From: Saccopteryx bilineata
Lineage: Eukaryota > Chordata > Mammalia > Chiroptera > Emballonuridae
Assembly (NCBI RefSeq): GCF_036850765.1
Contig: NC_089498.1
Location: 55,727,795-55,791,794 of the forward strand
Direction of reading: 5' to 3'
DNA length: 64,000 nt
Shown: positions 20,640-32,660 of the stretch, one piece after another
Layout of the letters: the number at the start of each line of letters is the position of its first letter
How positions within the stretch are numbered: the first letter of the stretch is position 1
Notes under the pieces: generated by a model
Databases searched by the model: none
The model's input: the letters and a program-made list of their open reading frames with translations, nothing else
Told to the model about the DNA's origin: nothing
Position numbers and translations under genes: made by a program

Positions 20640-21687
20640 AATCTCTTAAAATGACTGATGCTGTTGGGTCCTCTTCAGAGATTTATGAAGCCAATGCCTT
20701 CACATTCAATTAGTCCTAACAAGGCAACAACTGGCTGGAGGCCAGCAATCAGTTGTTGAGTTATGTGGGAAACAGAAGCTGTGTGTGGGGTCAACACCCA
20801 CAGGAAAAAAAAAAAAAGAGACACAAGAGCAGGTGTGAAGCCTAGTAATGATATAGGGCAAGGAGGGAAGTGAGAAGTTGGGTTGAAGAGTGAAAATGAG
20901 CTATGGGGAGAAGGTGGGGGCTGATGGGAAAAATAAGTCTGGGAAAGGTAGATGTAGAGAGTTGGGCTTTGGGGCAAAAGTAGCTGCAGAAATGTTAGAT
21001 GTGGTAGATGTTGGCCTGTAGAAAGAAGGTGGAGTGCAGAGTGCAGATGGGTTTTAGATATAAAGTAGGAAGCAGGGAAGAATATCATTAGCAGAGAAAA
21101 GTTGACAGCAGGGGCGCCCTCCAAAATGGAGTTCAGCAGTGGATTATGAAGTCGGATACTCACACACACAGCTCCATGGGGCCTGGCCCTGGAACTCCTC
21201 ATCCACTAGCTAGCCTTCCTTGCTACTTCCCCATATTCTCCTTCCCAGGCCAACTGTATCAATGAGAAACTTGGGTATGTGGAAAGATAAGAAACCTGTA
21301 ACATCCTAACATCACCTGGAGAGTGGGGGTTGGTTGGGACAGCAGAGACAGAGGCAGAGACAAAGACAGACCTATAGGGAGGGAAAACACAGATAATCCC
21401 AAAGAGAACCTAGGAACCACAGAGCCAGAGACCCAGAGATGGAGAGAGCTATGTCAGGGAGAGAGACACCTGAACAGATAGAGACAGAGAGGAAAGTGGT
21501 GAAAGAGTAGAGGCTTAAGCCGGACTGTATGGGAGTGGGGCAGGAATTGGTACAGAGAGAGAGAGGGCAACTGTCATGGGCAGAGGCAGGTGGTCTAGTG
21601 AATGTTTGCTGAAGATCCCTTCCTGCTTCTCCCCCCCCCTCTCCACTCTCCACAAATCAATAAATAAAATCTAAAAAAAAAAAAAAG
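20640..21687 (+). repeat. unassigned purine-rich, poly(A)-tailed segment
   Basis: About 1 kb, strongly purine-rich on the plus strand, ending CAATAAATAAAATCT then 14 A. An AATAAA just before an A-run is how a retroposed RNA ends. I cannot name the source: no protein homology is visible and the minus-strand frames (175 and 93 codons) are low-complexity Ser/Pro/Leu shadows. The left limit is arbitrary. It could be an LTR-derived or noncoding-RNA retrocopy. Confidence 0.35.
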
Positions 21688-21689
21688 AG

Positions 21690-22724
21690 GTTGTATGTAC
21701 TTTATGAAAATAAGCTGTTAGCAAAAAGAGGTGCATTTTAAAAGTGGAGAATAGTTAAGAGGCCATTGCATTCATTCACTATTTACTCACTTGCTTATTC
21801 ACCCAACAGGGATTTAGTAAGTACATGTTTTGAACCAGGCATTGTTCTGAGTTCTGCACCCACAGAAATTAATAATGCAATAATGCAGGTAAGATTAATC
21901 TGTCATTAATTAGATGTGAGGATGTCGTTCTTACATGACAAAAAAATACAGAAAGCCTGAAATTATACATCATAAGTTGGGATGAATGTTTATAAATTGT
22001 CTTCCAGGTAAAATATCATGAAATCAATTCTAATCCCGTGTTGCAAAAAAAATATTTACAACTTATATTTCAGTTGTAGGGTTAATTTACCTAAAATAGA
22101 AAAAAATTCTTGTTGATGACTAAGACAAATTACATCAAACAAATGTGCAAATTATACAAGGTTTTCTCACTCTGTTTGATAGTACTGAGAAGATGCCCCT
22201 CTCTACCCTTTCCAGGTACATTTTATAAATTGTTTTAAATTATTTCCAGGAAACACTAAAATGGCAATTTTTCTATTTCAGGTTTATGTTAGCCATAGGG
22301 AAGTTTTTGCTGCTTGGTTGCTAATGGAATATTACCATGTAATTATTCTTGAGTACTTACAGTCTAGTGTAGGAAAATACAGTCAGAAAAAAATATATGG
22401 CAAAAAACTATTCTGAAGAAAACTGGCTGTTAAGAGATTACACCAGACATAAAATAGAGACCCAGGTTGGGAACTGGGATTTATGTCAGATCATATAACA
22501 AGGTAGAGTGCTCTGCTGAAGTGATATTTACACAAGCCTAACATATATGAAGATGATAGAAGTTTAAGGAAAGATCATTCCATGCAGCAAGAATAAAACA
22601 AGTTAAAGCCATGCTTGGTTGAAGAAATTAGTCTGAAAATCTTATATTTTTTCTCTCAAATTAACATTTATTTTTGAGTATTAATGCACATTATTTTTAT
22701 GAATATTACAATACATTTATTTAT
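21690..22724. other. unique sequence with a small L2-like relic
   Basis: 21775-21860 reads CATTCATTCACTATTTACTC...AGGCATTGTTCTGAG, resembling the reverse complement of the L2 3' end. The rest is AT-rich without recognised features. Confidence 0.45.
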
Positions 22725-22895
22725 TTATTATTTTAGATCTTATATTTAGGGCTTTGATTCATTTTAAGTTAATTTTTGTGCGAGGAGAAAAACTGTAGTC
22801 AAGTTTTATTTTTTCGCAAGTGGCTTTCCAATTTTACCAGCAACATTTATTGAAGACGCTTTTTTTCTCCATTCTGTGTACAGAAGTCCTTGGTT

Positions 22896-23141
22896 TTTTC
22901 CCTGGTCAGGGCATGCATGAGAAGTGAATATCTGCTTCTTTTCCCCTTCCACTCAACCCTTTTCTTTCTCTTCTTCTTTCACAGCCAATGGCTTGATTGG
23001 TTCGACTGTCTGCCTTGGGCTCTGAGTTTAGCTTGTTTGATTTGAGCATTGGCCCCAGACAGGGATTGCTGAGTGGATCCTGGTTGGGGTGCATATTAGA
23101 GTCTGTCTCTCTATCTCCCTTCTTCTCACTTAAAAAAAAAT
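22896..23141 (+). mobile_element. Ves-like SINE, 5'-truncated, old
   Basis: Starts within the tRNA-like head (CCCTGGTCAGGGCATGCATG), keeps the CT-rich middle and GTGGATCCTGG, and ends in a run of nine A. It sits in the L1 fragment. Confidence 0.75.
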
Positions 23142-23261
23142 GACATTGGAATTTTAATGTGGATTGCATTAAATTTGCATATATCCTTTGGTCATATATT
23201 GTTTTCTGAAGTTTTATTGTTGGCATATAGGAAAACAGTAGTCTTTTGGTTTTTGTATTTA

Positions 23262-23645
23262 TTTATTTGTTTGTTTGTTTGTTTATTTAGTATTTTCCTG
23301 AAGTGAGATGTGGGGATGCAGAGAGACTCTTGCATGTGCCCAGTTAGGATCCACCTGGCAAGCCCACTAGGGAGTGACAATCTGCTCATCTGGGGTGTTG
23401 CTTTGATGCAACCAGAGCCATCCTAGCACCTGAGGCAGAGGCCATGGAGCCATCCTCAGTGCCCGAGCCAACTTTGCTCCAATGGAGCCTTGGCTGTGGG
23501 AGAGGAAAAGAAAGATACAGAGAAAAGAGAGGGGGAGGGGTTGAGAAACAGATGGGTGCTTCTCCTGTGTGCCCTGGCCGGGAATCGAACCCGGGACTTC
23601 CACATGCTGAGCCGATGCTGTACCACTGAGCCAACTGGCCAGGGC
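23262..23645 (-). mobile_element. Ves-like tRNA SINE, long type
   Basis: Antisense copy with (TTTG)n tail, GCCCTGGCCGGGAATCGAAC and CCAACTGGCCAGGGC. The duplication TTTGTATTTA (23252-23261, 23651-23660) is exact. Confidence 0.9.
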
Positions 23646-24150
23646 TGTACTTTGTATTTAAACAAACTATTTTGTTTATTGTTTCTAATAGTATATCAGT
23701 GGATTCTTTGGGTTTTCTGTATGCAGAATCATGTCATCTGTAAAAAGTGATACCTTTATTTCTTTTTTGCCAATATGAAATTCTAGGATTTATAATTCGT
23801 TACATTTTGGTAAGAACATTTAAAACATTATGTTTTATTTCTAATTCTGAAAGTTTAAAATCATGTTGAAACTATAGCTTCAAAAACCACTTAAATATAG
23901 TTTCTTAGCAGCTGTAATGTGTGAAATAAAGAGAACTGATTAGATGATGTTTCTAAAATATATTTATAAAAATAATAGAGAAAACAAAAATAGTAATAGA
24001 TATTACATAAAAAATACAATTTTCTATTTTAATAGCTGTAGTTTGTAAGTGGTGTTTTACATTAATGTTTAGAGTATTTAAGATATGAATACTAACCAAT
24101 ATTGGGTTAACCAGATTACTTAGCTTATAATTATTAAACAAGTGGGGTTT

Positions 24151-25658
24151 GTTTGTTTTTTTAGAAGTAAAAAGGACCAAAGCTTTATTTAAAGTAAGTA
24201 AATGTAACATAATATATACAGATAGCACATGGTGCCAATTGTATATACTTGCATCTAGTTACACCTTTGCCACAGCCTTGGCTAAATCTTGAACTAGTGC
24301 AGAATTCAGCTGTGCTAGATTGCTGATCTTAGCATGCTTAGACATGGCATACTTGTTCTTGATAGTCATGTGCTTTGTAAGCCCACGATTCACCATGACT
24401 ATATTCTTAGCGAAGTGTTGCATAACAAGAAGAAGGGATTCTTCAGTGTATGACAAGTAATGCTGCAGAACTGGTGTCCACTCACCATTATCGAGACTCT
24501 TCAATGCTAAACAAAAAGCTCCTGCCACAATCTGAGAAGGAGGAAAGTGCACCATTTCATAGTCTAACATACTTAGTTCCATCAGGTGTTTGGCCAAAGT
24601 ATGTTGCTCCACATCAACTTCTCCAATTTTAAATGCTCTGCGAAGGAAATGCAGGGGTAGAGGGTGACCCACAAAAAAACTTAAAGCTCTCAGAATCTTC
24701 ATTTCCATCTGTCTGATTTGGAGCTTAGTGTAAGTGTTGTCAGTCACAAAGGCAAAGTCACCGATTTCTAGAGGGTACATTTCTTCGTATTTGCTCGCAA
24801 TAAACATAGCAGTGACACCGACCAGCTGCAGCATCTTCTTGGGCACAGGATTATTCTGCATGAACCAATCAATAATGGAAACAGTCATATACATGGTCTC
24901 CTGCAGTAACCTGAATTTCATTTGAACCTGTATCAGCCAATCAATTAGGATGGTCTCATGTTTCCAGTGACTTCACGACCCAGTAAGGTATTTTGGTTTG
25001 ACTGCTTGCTCTTCCTCAAGTTGTCTCAGATAAGTATAGATATCTTTCACATATTCACTACAAAGGTTTGGATCAGCTCCATCTTCTGCATTCACATCAC
25101 TCATTGCAAGAATTACATCAGAGAAAGCCTGACACAGATATTCTTCTGCAGGGGCACAGCCAGACGTTTCCATTGGGCTTGGAGAGGGCGTATCAACCAG
25201 AATAGGCTCAGGAGAAAGGTTTTCTTCTTTAACAGGCTCAGGTTCTGGCTTTGGAACCGGTTCCGGCTCAGGCTCAGGCTTGCGTACCTTTTCGGGACGT
25301 TTTGGTGGTAGTATTTTAGCATTAACTTTTCCAGCAGCTAAAGTTTTTGCTTCCTTTTTCAGAGGCAGTTTGGCCTGTGGCTGTTCACTGACTGTTACCG
25401 ATGTCTCCCAAGTGCTGTTCTTGACCTCAGTCCGGCCTTGGAGGCTGCAGCAGTGGCCACAGGCACACGCTTTGCGCCTGCCATACTGATATTCGCCTTA
25501 TTTTCAGCAATAATTTTCGTGTTCCTGGTTATCCGGAGCGCCATGGCTTCCTCTTCACCAGGCAGCACCTCAGTGAGCAAAAGCTGAAAACGGGAGCCCC
25601 GCGGAGCCGGGTACCTGAAACCAGCACAGCTCAACAGCCTTTCGTCCGCAGCACGCTC
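24151..25658 (-). pseudogene. CCNB1: processed pseudogene of cyclin B1
   Basis: Intronless antisense copy of the whole CCNB1 mRNA: 5' UTR, start ATG at 25544 ([11 protein letters not shown]), coding region, stop at 24259-24261 after [13 protein letters not shown], and 3' UTR with AATAAAGCTTTGG-like end and an A-run (plus-strand T-run 24151-24162). The flanks TAAACAAGTGGGGTTT (24135-24150) and TAAACAAATGGGTTTT (25659-25674) look like an L1-made target duplication. The frame breaks right after RTALG of the destruction box (near 25397). A one-base insertion near 24981 and a one-base deletion near 24955 cancel. The last 220 codons (24259-24921) are open and cover most of both cyclin folds. Cyclin B1 normally activates CDK1 at mitosis. 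This copy lacks a usable destruction box and promoter. Confidence 0.93.
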
Positions 25659-25891
25659 TAAACAAATGGGTTTTACAAAGAAATTTATTAAGTTCCACCT
25701 AAAGTGGCTGTTTAATTTGTACTCCCTTATTAAAAGAAACTAATAGATGACTCTTTTATTTATAGTGTTATGCCTTGTGGGTCTTAGCTTTTATATTAGA
25801 ACAAAATTGGCATCTCAAACCATAATTATAATAGACTGCATCTGTCTGCATACAAGCCCTTGTTTACTGATATTTGAACTTTAACCTTTTT

Positions 25892-26170
25892 CTCTTTTCT
25901 TTTTATTTTAGTGAGAGGAGGGGAGATAAACAGACTCCAGCATGCTCCTCGACCAGGATTCACCTGGCAACCTCCATCTGGGATTGATGCTCTATCCTCA
26001 CTGCCCTGAGCCAACGCTCAAACCAATTGACCACTGGCTGTGGAAGGGGAAGAGAGAGTGAAAGTAGAGAAGGAGAAGAGAAGCAGCTTTCCATGTGTGT
26101 ACTGGGAATTAAATCTGGAACATCCACACATTGAGCCAATGCTCTATCCACTGAGTCATCTGCCAGGGCA
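25892..26170 (-). mobile_element. tRNA SINE, old
   Basis: Antisense copy with GACCAGGATTCACCTGGCAA, GGGAATTAAATCTGGAACAT and GTCATCTGCCAGGGCA. Exact duplication TTAACCTTTTT (25881-25891, 26171-26181). Only ~280 bp, like the copy at 41936. Confidence 0.85.
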
Positions 26171-26410
26171 TTAACCTTTTTCAAATTAGTGGTTAAGGAC
26201 TAATTTTATTTTACTGACAGTGATTATCTGAGAATACTAACATTTTTTAAAATTCTGGAACAATTTAAAGACCAAAATTTTAGGTCCCTATCACCAATCA
26301 AAAGTTATTTTGTATATAATTACATGCAAGGCATTATATTGTTTCTATATTATATTTCACATTGAACTATTCAAAACGAATATATACAGAATTTAGTTTA
26401 AAATGGTTTG

Positions 26411-26622
26411 GGCCCTGGCCAGTTACCTCAGTTGGTTAAGGGAGTTTTCCCAAAGCAACAACATTGCGGGTTTGATCCCCAGTCATGGCACACAGGGGAA
26501 ATATCCAAAGAATGCATGAATGAGTGGATCAGCAAATGACTGCTCCCTCTTCTTTCCTCACCTTCTCCCCTCCTCTCTTTTTCTCTCTAAAAATTTAAAA
26601 AAAAAAAAGAAAAGGAAGAAAA
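26411..26622 (+). mobile_element. tRNA SINE, ~200-bp type
   Basis: Head GGCCCTGGCCAGTTACCTCAG, GGGTTTGATCCCC (B-box region), CT-rich end and a run of 12 A. Resembles the classical short Ves layout. Confidence 0.82.
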
Positions 26623-26626
26623 TTAA

Positions 26627-26783
26627 GCCCTGGCCAGACAGCTTGGTTGGCTGGAGTGTTGTCCCAGAATGTGAAAGTTGCCTGTTTGATTCCCAGGTTA
26701 GGACACATACAGGAGCAGCTCAATGTTCCTGTCTGTCTCTCTCTAATAATCAATCAATTAATCAATCAATTAATTAATTAAAT
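26627..26783 (+). mobile_element. tRNA SINE, ~150-bp, tandem with previous
   Basis: GCCCTGGCCAGACAGCTTGG head, TTTGATTCCCAGG, CT tail and (AATC/AATT)n end. Inserted next to the A-tail of its neighbour. Confidence 0.78.
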
Positions 26784-29779
26784 AGTTTTATAATTTTTTG
26801 AATGTGTATTGTTATTTGAAGTTTTTCTCTTACAAAAGAAAATTTTTATTAAATAGGCATTTAAATAGTATCCTATCATATTTATAAATTTTTGATGTTA
26901 ATAAAATTTTCTGAATCCAGTTTTATTAAATATATACTACCCACTTCCCACCCCTCACTGGATTTAAATCTACAACAATCTTCCTTTCTTTGGTGGGACT
27001 GTGCTTCCCTCAGAGGTCTTTGGAGATTGAGAGGTCCTGAGTTTTGGGATGATGAAGTGGGTTTTGTCTAATGCACAACAAAATCTGGCAAAAGACAGAA
27101 GATGTTTGGCATTATGAGGTTCATGTTTTCCTAATAGGGGAATAATCATTTTATATATAGGAGGTATACCACAAAGTTAGTAAGTCTGCCATGTATGGTA
27201 CTTTATTTTTCTAATATTTGGAGACAAAAAAATGACACCAGTGAGAAACAAAATAAAAATGACTACAAAATGTAAACCTGACTTAGTATGTGAAATTATT
27301 TTTGCGTCTTAGTTTTCTGTAGCTATTTCTTGAGTGGTGTTTATGGGGGTTTATGCATAAAAAATGTTTATCTGGGAATACACACATAAAAATACAACAA
27401 ATTGTTAAGAAAGGGTAATCATTTTATTGTTTGTAAGTTATGATTCAATAAAAAATATGTAAAACAGTTTGCACAGTACATGCATATAATAAGTGCAAGA
27501 GACAACACCATAGGTCAAGATAAGTGTCACCTAAAACTTTTAGAAATGAATATCCAGTTATATTTAAACAAATGTAAACATGAACTAGTAAGAGAAAGAT
27601 TAATTTTAATAATTCAATAATTAAACTAATGTTCTATTAAGGATATATCATATATAGATGTTTAAAATATCATCTCCATACTAATAAAATATTGCAAATT
27701 TAGTTTATATGGTAGAAAATACCTGTGTATTTAGACAAAGTTTAGAAAATTAAAAAGAAAAATAGTTCATCATCTATTAATAAGACCAGTAAGATGCTTG
27801 AACCTTTTTCAGTGCCTAAAGCATAAAGTTTGACATGGCAAATAATAAGCATTAATCTTTATACAATAGTTAACCCACTTACAAAATCAAACTAAATTGA
27901 CTTATTATTTTTTGACATTAATACAAATGCAAATCAGAGACAATCAGTTGCATTTATTATATTTTGTTTTTATAAACCAGTTTTGACAGATTTACAAAAT
28001 TCCTCCTCCAGAAAAAAAAATACAGTTCTTTAAAAAAAAATGGAATAATGTAGTTTTACATTTTGAGCCAAATTTATTAACAGGTGAACATAATAGATAA
28101 ATTGATTGTTTGGATTGTTTGATTCAGGGTTATATTAAACATCTTAGGGATCAAAGACTATAATTTTTATTCACTGGTGAACATTAGATCTTTATTATAG
28201 TTTAAGACTAAATTTGTATTTTTGTGACATTCCCTGTTAGTTCTAGATTAAAGCACTTTTACATGCTCAGCCTCACTTTTATCTACTTTTCTATCAGTAC
28301 TTTTCCAAGTACAGATATAGCTACAAATGTTATTTGCTTAGACATCACTCATCTCCCTAAGTTAATTAGTGCTTTTCTATTTCTAATAAATGTAATGTTA
28401 TAAGTATCTTAACACATTTTTCTTTTTACCTTTCCTAGTATCCCTTTATTATTTTAGATACCGTTACACTTGACTGCCTCAGGAATGTAGTATTAGAAAA
28501 CTAAATGATGTGATTAAGGAAGCACCAAATTTGTATCAGGTCTAGATTCAAATTCTGTCTTCTATTTGCCCCTGTTGTTTGCATCTCATTTAGGTTTAGT
28601 TTAATCCCTTTTAAATGGGAATGCTCATATCATTACAGTATATTTACAACAGTAAGTATGAGATCAAGTGTCTAATTATTATCACATAATCCCTTAATAA
28701 GTGGTACTTTTAAGCAGGCTCATTTCTTATACTGTCTTGAAATCTCAGCAAGTATAAGAAAAGTACTCTCAAGTCACAGGGAAACATTTGCACCTTTCAC
28801 CGCAACTTTTCTCCACAGTTTCCTTGGGATACATTCTGCATTTTTGTCCCTGTTTTTGGTGCCTCAAAGGATGATTCTGTGTTTGAAGAAAACAGCAGGT
28901 TACTGCAAATCCCAAATATTCTGGTATACTGAGAAAAATTGTTAAGAGGAGTAGAATAGACTTTATTTTAAATTATGTTCTTCCTTCAAAGAAATATTTA
29001 TCCAATTCATGTGTATTGTAAATGCTTATTTAAATGTTTATCTAACTGTCATGTTATCTTAACAACCTGAAGGGATTGGTGTGTTTTTTTCCCTTAATTC
29101 CATGACTTTTGGATATTCATTGCAGTGTCTGAGCAATTGGAAAGAAATGTGGAGCAAACAATTCTCTTTATTGGCTAGTTCACCTCACTCAGCACACCTA
29201 GGTTGAAATACCAATTTTTTCAAAAATAAGGCTAAATTTTTGAACCTTCTTTTTGTCTCTTTGATAATCAAAACCACTGGGAAATTATGTATAGTACCTC
29301 TAATCAGCTGGCCTAACTTATGATTGTATTTAAAAGAGAAAGAGATTGATGTTAGGGAAATATATATTTACAGTGGCTTAGAAAAAAATATATATCGTAT
29401 ATATACTCACTTAGATATAGAAAGGTGATTCCTCTCTTTGAATGGTTATTAAATACCTGGGAAGCTTACTCAATGTTTCACAATAGAGTGTTATTTTGGG
29501 GGTAGGGGTCACTTTTCTTTTAATACCCTTTCCATTGTTGATAGTTTTCAGTTTTTCTAACATTAAATTATGGAATTTTTGAAAATAAACTCAAAGGAAT
29601 CACATAATAGCACATAATTAATTTTGATATCAGGGATTTCCTGATCTGTATAACCAAGTATTACTTGCTTTTTTCACTAATTATTTTTCTCTTGGTAAAA
29701 AGAAAAGAAAATCAATTCTGCATTTATTAAAAAAGGTTTTACATCTCTCTCTGTGTATATAGATGTATATAAAATAAAA
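26784..29779. other. AT-rich unique sequence with one MIR relic
   Basis: About 3 kb without a gene. 28520-28690 (TCTAGATTCAAATTCTGTCT ... TTAAATGGGAATGCTCATA) resembles the core of a plus-strand MIR. Everything else is A/T-rich, with no frame over 60 codons. Confidence 0.5.
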
Positions 29780-29781
29780 TA

Positions 29782-29893
29782 CAGCATGTGGGCAAAAGTA
29801 GGTTAATAGTTGTGAGTACATGAAACATAGTTTTTCTTATTATTGTTTACTTATTCTATTATTAATGGTAAACCCACTTTTTCCCACCCCTTG
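29782..29893. mobile_element. mariner MITE
   Basis: About 112 bp. Imperfect inverted ends CAGCATGTGGGCAAAAGTAG / CTTTTTCCCACCCCTTG. Preceded by TA; the right-hand TA has become TG. This small, nearly palindromic mariner derivative type is known from mammals. Confidence 0.65.
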
Positions 29894-29895
29894 TG

Positions 29896-30540
29896 TACAT
29901 ATATACAATATATATCATGTACATATATACACATATATTTTATTGCATTATGTTAACTAAAATACAGATGAGGAAATAATTTTACTTCATTATTTATTCT
30001 TTGAAAATGACTACAATCTTTCTTTTTATAACTTTAGTACATTTTTAAAAAGATAAATTTTGCCTCGGAATATTTGGATAAATTTTTACCAATTTATTTG
30101 CTACTTTGTATGAGGAAAATTGCCCTCAAACAGAGTGCACTGCACTTTTTTTAGAGAGTAGTGTGTAATTTTGATGTGTCACACAGAAAACACTTTCCCT
30201 CACAGAGTTAAGTCAGAAATTCTGGAATGTCCTATATTGTATTAATGCTGAAGATAATCAATATTCACTTACCATAAGAACTAATATAATAAAAAATAGC
30301 AAAATACAGATTCTTGAAAAATTACTTTTATGTGAAACAATAATGCAATATACTCATTTACTTCCATCTTGTTTAGAGTTAAAGCTAGTTTCTGTATCAT
30401 GAACACTTTTTGAAAACTGTCAAAATTCATATATAGTTATAATTATTTAAAAAATTGATAACTTATGTTTAAAGAAGAAAGTTAAAAGATATGTTTCTCA
30501 TTAATTAAAAATAATTTTTGAGTTTTGTATATGGGTATAA
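29896..30540. other. AT-rich unique sequence
   Basis: Starts with a (TA/CA) simple-repeat patch. No gene or named repeat. Confidence 0.45.
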
Positions 30541-30612
30541 AGAGTAGTTTACTTTCATTCTTTTGCATGTGGTTTTTCAATTATGCCAGCATCATTTATT
30601 GAAGAGGCTTTC

Positions 30613-31407
30613 TGTTGTAGTAATATAATATTATAGTAATTAAATATATAGAAACATAAAAAATATGGAAGATATATAAAAGTAATTAAGATATAATATT
30701 AACATCATTTAAGGAAATTAAATAAAGTTATGCCATCTGGATAGGAATTAATGTAGTGTGTACAAATATGATAAACCTCTGACTTACCAGCAGGGCCCAG
30801 TTAGTGTGTGTGTGAAGTTATACCTAGATAAGAAGTGGCTTGATGTCATAACTGTAAATTGACATAAACAAGAAGCTTCCCTAGGAACACCTTGAAAGTG
30901 GCTTGATGTAACATTTCAGTAGATTAACATAAAAGGGCTCCATGCCAGGAACTCCCAAAAAGGTGGTTTGAGGTGATAATCTTGTAGATTGACACCTGTT
31001 AAAAGGCATAGGCCAGAAAAGGTACTTAAAGCTAAGAGGCCCCCCTGCTGTGGTAGTCACTCAGACTCCAGCGTGAACACGGACTGTCTCCACACTGCTC
31101 TGAGCTATGACCAAAGACAGCAGAGAGGAGCATGCCAACAGGCCCCCTTACACTGAACCCAGGCAATGCCAAAAAGATCTGTGAGTAATAAATTGCCCAT
31201 GTGATTCTTGCAACTAACTTGTGTGTCAGTTGTGTTTTTCCTCCAGTGGCAGTTAGTGTCAGCACTGATAAATAGAATCCTCATTGCTACCTCAAGAGGA
31301 GTCTTGAAGAGGCTGCTAGCCCTACTGATAAGCAGGAATCTTTCGCTGCATGGGAAAGTCACATCATAGATGCCTGATTGATATAGAGATTGGGCTTTAT
31401 TGGGACA
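30613..31407 (+). mobile_element. solo LTR (different ERV family)
   Basis: 795 bp, begins TGTTGTAGTAATATAA and ends ...TTGGGACA, with exact duplication CTTTC (30608-30612, 31408-31412). AATAAA at 31187-31192 is followed by a U5-like GTCAGTTGTGTTTTTCCTCC. AT-rich U3. It has no resemblance to the LTR family at 0.8-14 kb. Confidence 0.82.
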
Positions 31408-32170
31408 CTTTCTTTTCTTCATTGTGTATTTTTGGCTCCTTTGTCAAAAAGTATTTGCCCATATACATGGGAATTTATTTCTGGCCTATCAATTCTCTTC
31501 TTTTGGTCTATGTGTCCATATTTCTGTCAATGCCATGCCATTTTGATTATTGTTGCTCTGTAGTATAATTTGAAGTCAGGAAGTGTGAAACCTCTAGCTT
31601 TATTCTTTTTCTCAGGATTGGTTTGGTTATTTCCATCTTTTACAATTCCATTCAAATCTGACGACTTTTTGTTCTATTTATTTTTTAAAAATGACATGGA
31701 AATTTTGATGGGGATTGCATTAAATCTGTATTTTGCTTTGGGTAAGACAGAAATTTTAATTATGTTGATTCTTCCAATTCATGAACAAAAAATATTATAT
31801 TGCTTTGTGTGTTTTTCAATCTGTCTTAATAATGCTTTGTAGTTTTCAGTGTACTTGTCCTTCATATACTTTCTTAAGTTAATTATTGGGTATTTTATTC
31901 TTTTTGTTGCAATTGCAAAAAGAATATTTTTTTCATTTTATTTTTCTTAAATTACCTCATTATTATATAGGAGTGCAATAGATTTTTACACATTGATTTT
32001 GTATCCTTCAACATTGCTGTATTTGTTTCTTGTTTCTAATGGTTTTTGATGGGGTTTATAAGCTTTTCTATATAAATATCATGTATGTCATTTGCAAAAG
32101 GTGACAATTTTCTTAATTTCCAATTTGGATGCCTTTTACTCTTTCTCTTGCCTCATTGCTTAGGCTAGGA

Positions 32171-32386
32171 CAGTGGTCGGCAAACCACTGCTTGCGAGCC
32201 ACATGTGGCTCTTTGTCCCCTTGAATTTTTAGTAAAGGCCAGCTTAGGAGTACCCTAGTTAAATTAATAACAATGTACCTACCTATATAGTTTAAGTTTG
32301 AAAATTTTCGCTCTCAAAAGAAATTTCAATAATTATACTGTTTGGTGATATTTGGCTCTGTTGACTAATGAGTTTGCTGACTACTG
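32171..32386. mobile_element. non-autonomous hAT (MITE)
   Basis: CAGTGGTCGGCAAACC...TTTGCTGACTACTG inverted ends and exact 8-bp duplication GGCTAGGA (32163-32170, 32387-32394). The internal motif GAGCCACATGTGGCTCTTTG recalls the 7781 element. Confidence 0.9.
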
Positions 32387-32660
32387 GGCTAGGACTTCCA
32401 GTTCTATGTTGAGTAACAGTGGTGAGAGTGGGCATCCTTGTTTTGTTCCTGACCTGAGAGGAAAAGCTTTTAGTTTATTACCACTGAGTTGATATTAGGT
32501 GAAGGTTTGTCATATATGGTCTTGAGTCTGTTGAAGTATTTTCCTCCTATACCCATAATATTGAATGATTTAATCATAAATCGATGTTGTATCTTGTTAA
32601 ATGTTTTTTTTTTCTGTATCTATTGATATAATTGTATGATTTTTATCTTTTTCCACCAGA

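Larger units (their letters stand above)
22725..23772 (-). mobile_element. L1 ORF2 fragment, interrupted by two SINEs
   Basis: Antisense L1 sequence at 22725-22895, 23142-23261 and 23651-23772 matches by eye the ORF2 part of the L1s at 40-50 kb (for example 'TTTCCAATTTTACCAGCAACATTTATTGAAGA' region and 'TCATCTGTAAAAAGTGATACC'). The last piece covers the FADD region of reverse transcriptase. Decayed, no frame. Confidence 0.75.
30541..32660 (-). mobile_element. L1 ORF2 fragment hosting a solo LTR and a hAT MITE
   Basis: Antisense L1 pieces at 30541-30612, 31413-32170 and 32395-32660 are collinear with the ORF2 parts of the L1 at 47.9-49.1 kb (for example CATTTATTGAAGAGGCTTTC, GAGTGGGCATCCTTG). 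Many frame breaks. The LTR and MITE inside carry their own target duplications and so came later. Confidence 0.8.

Noticed and set aside
20675..21202. 175-codon minus-strand frame
   Set aside because: Low-complexity Ser/Pro/Leu/Phe reading on the pyrimidine strand of a purine-rich segment; no recognisable domain.
24259..24921. Functional cyclin B gene
   Set aside because: Intronless, A-tailed, TSD-flanked, frame broken in the destruction box. A processed pseudogene.
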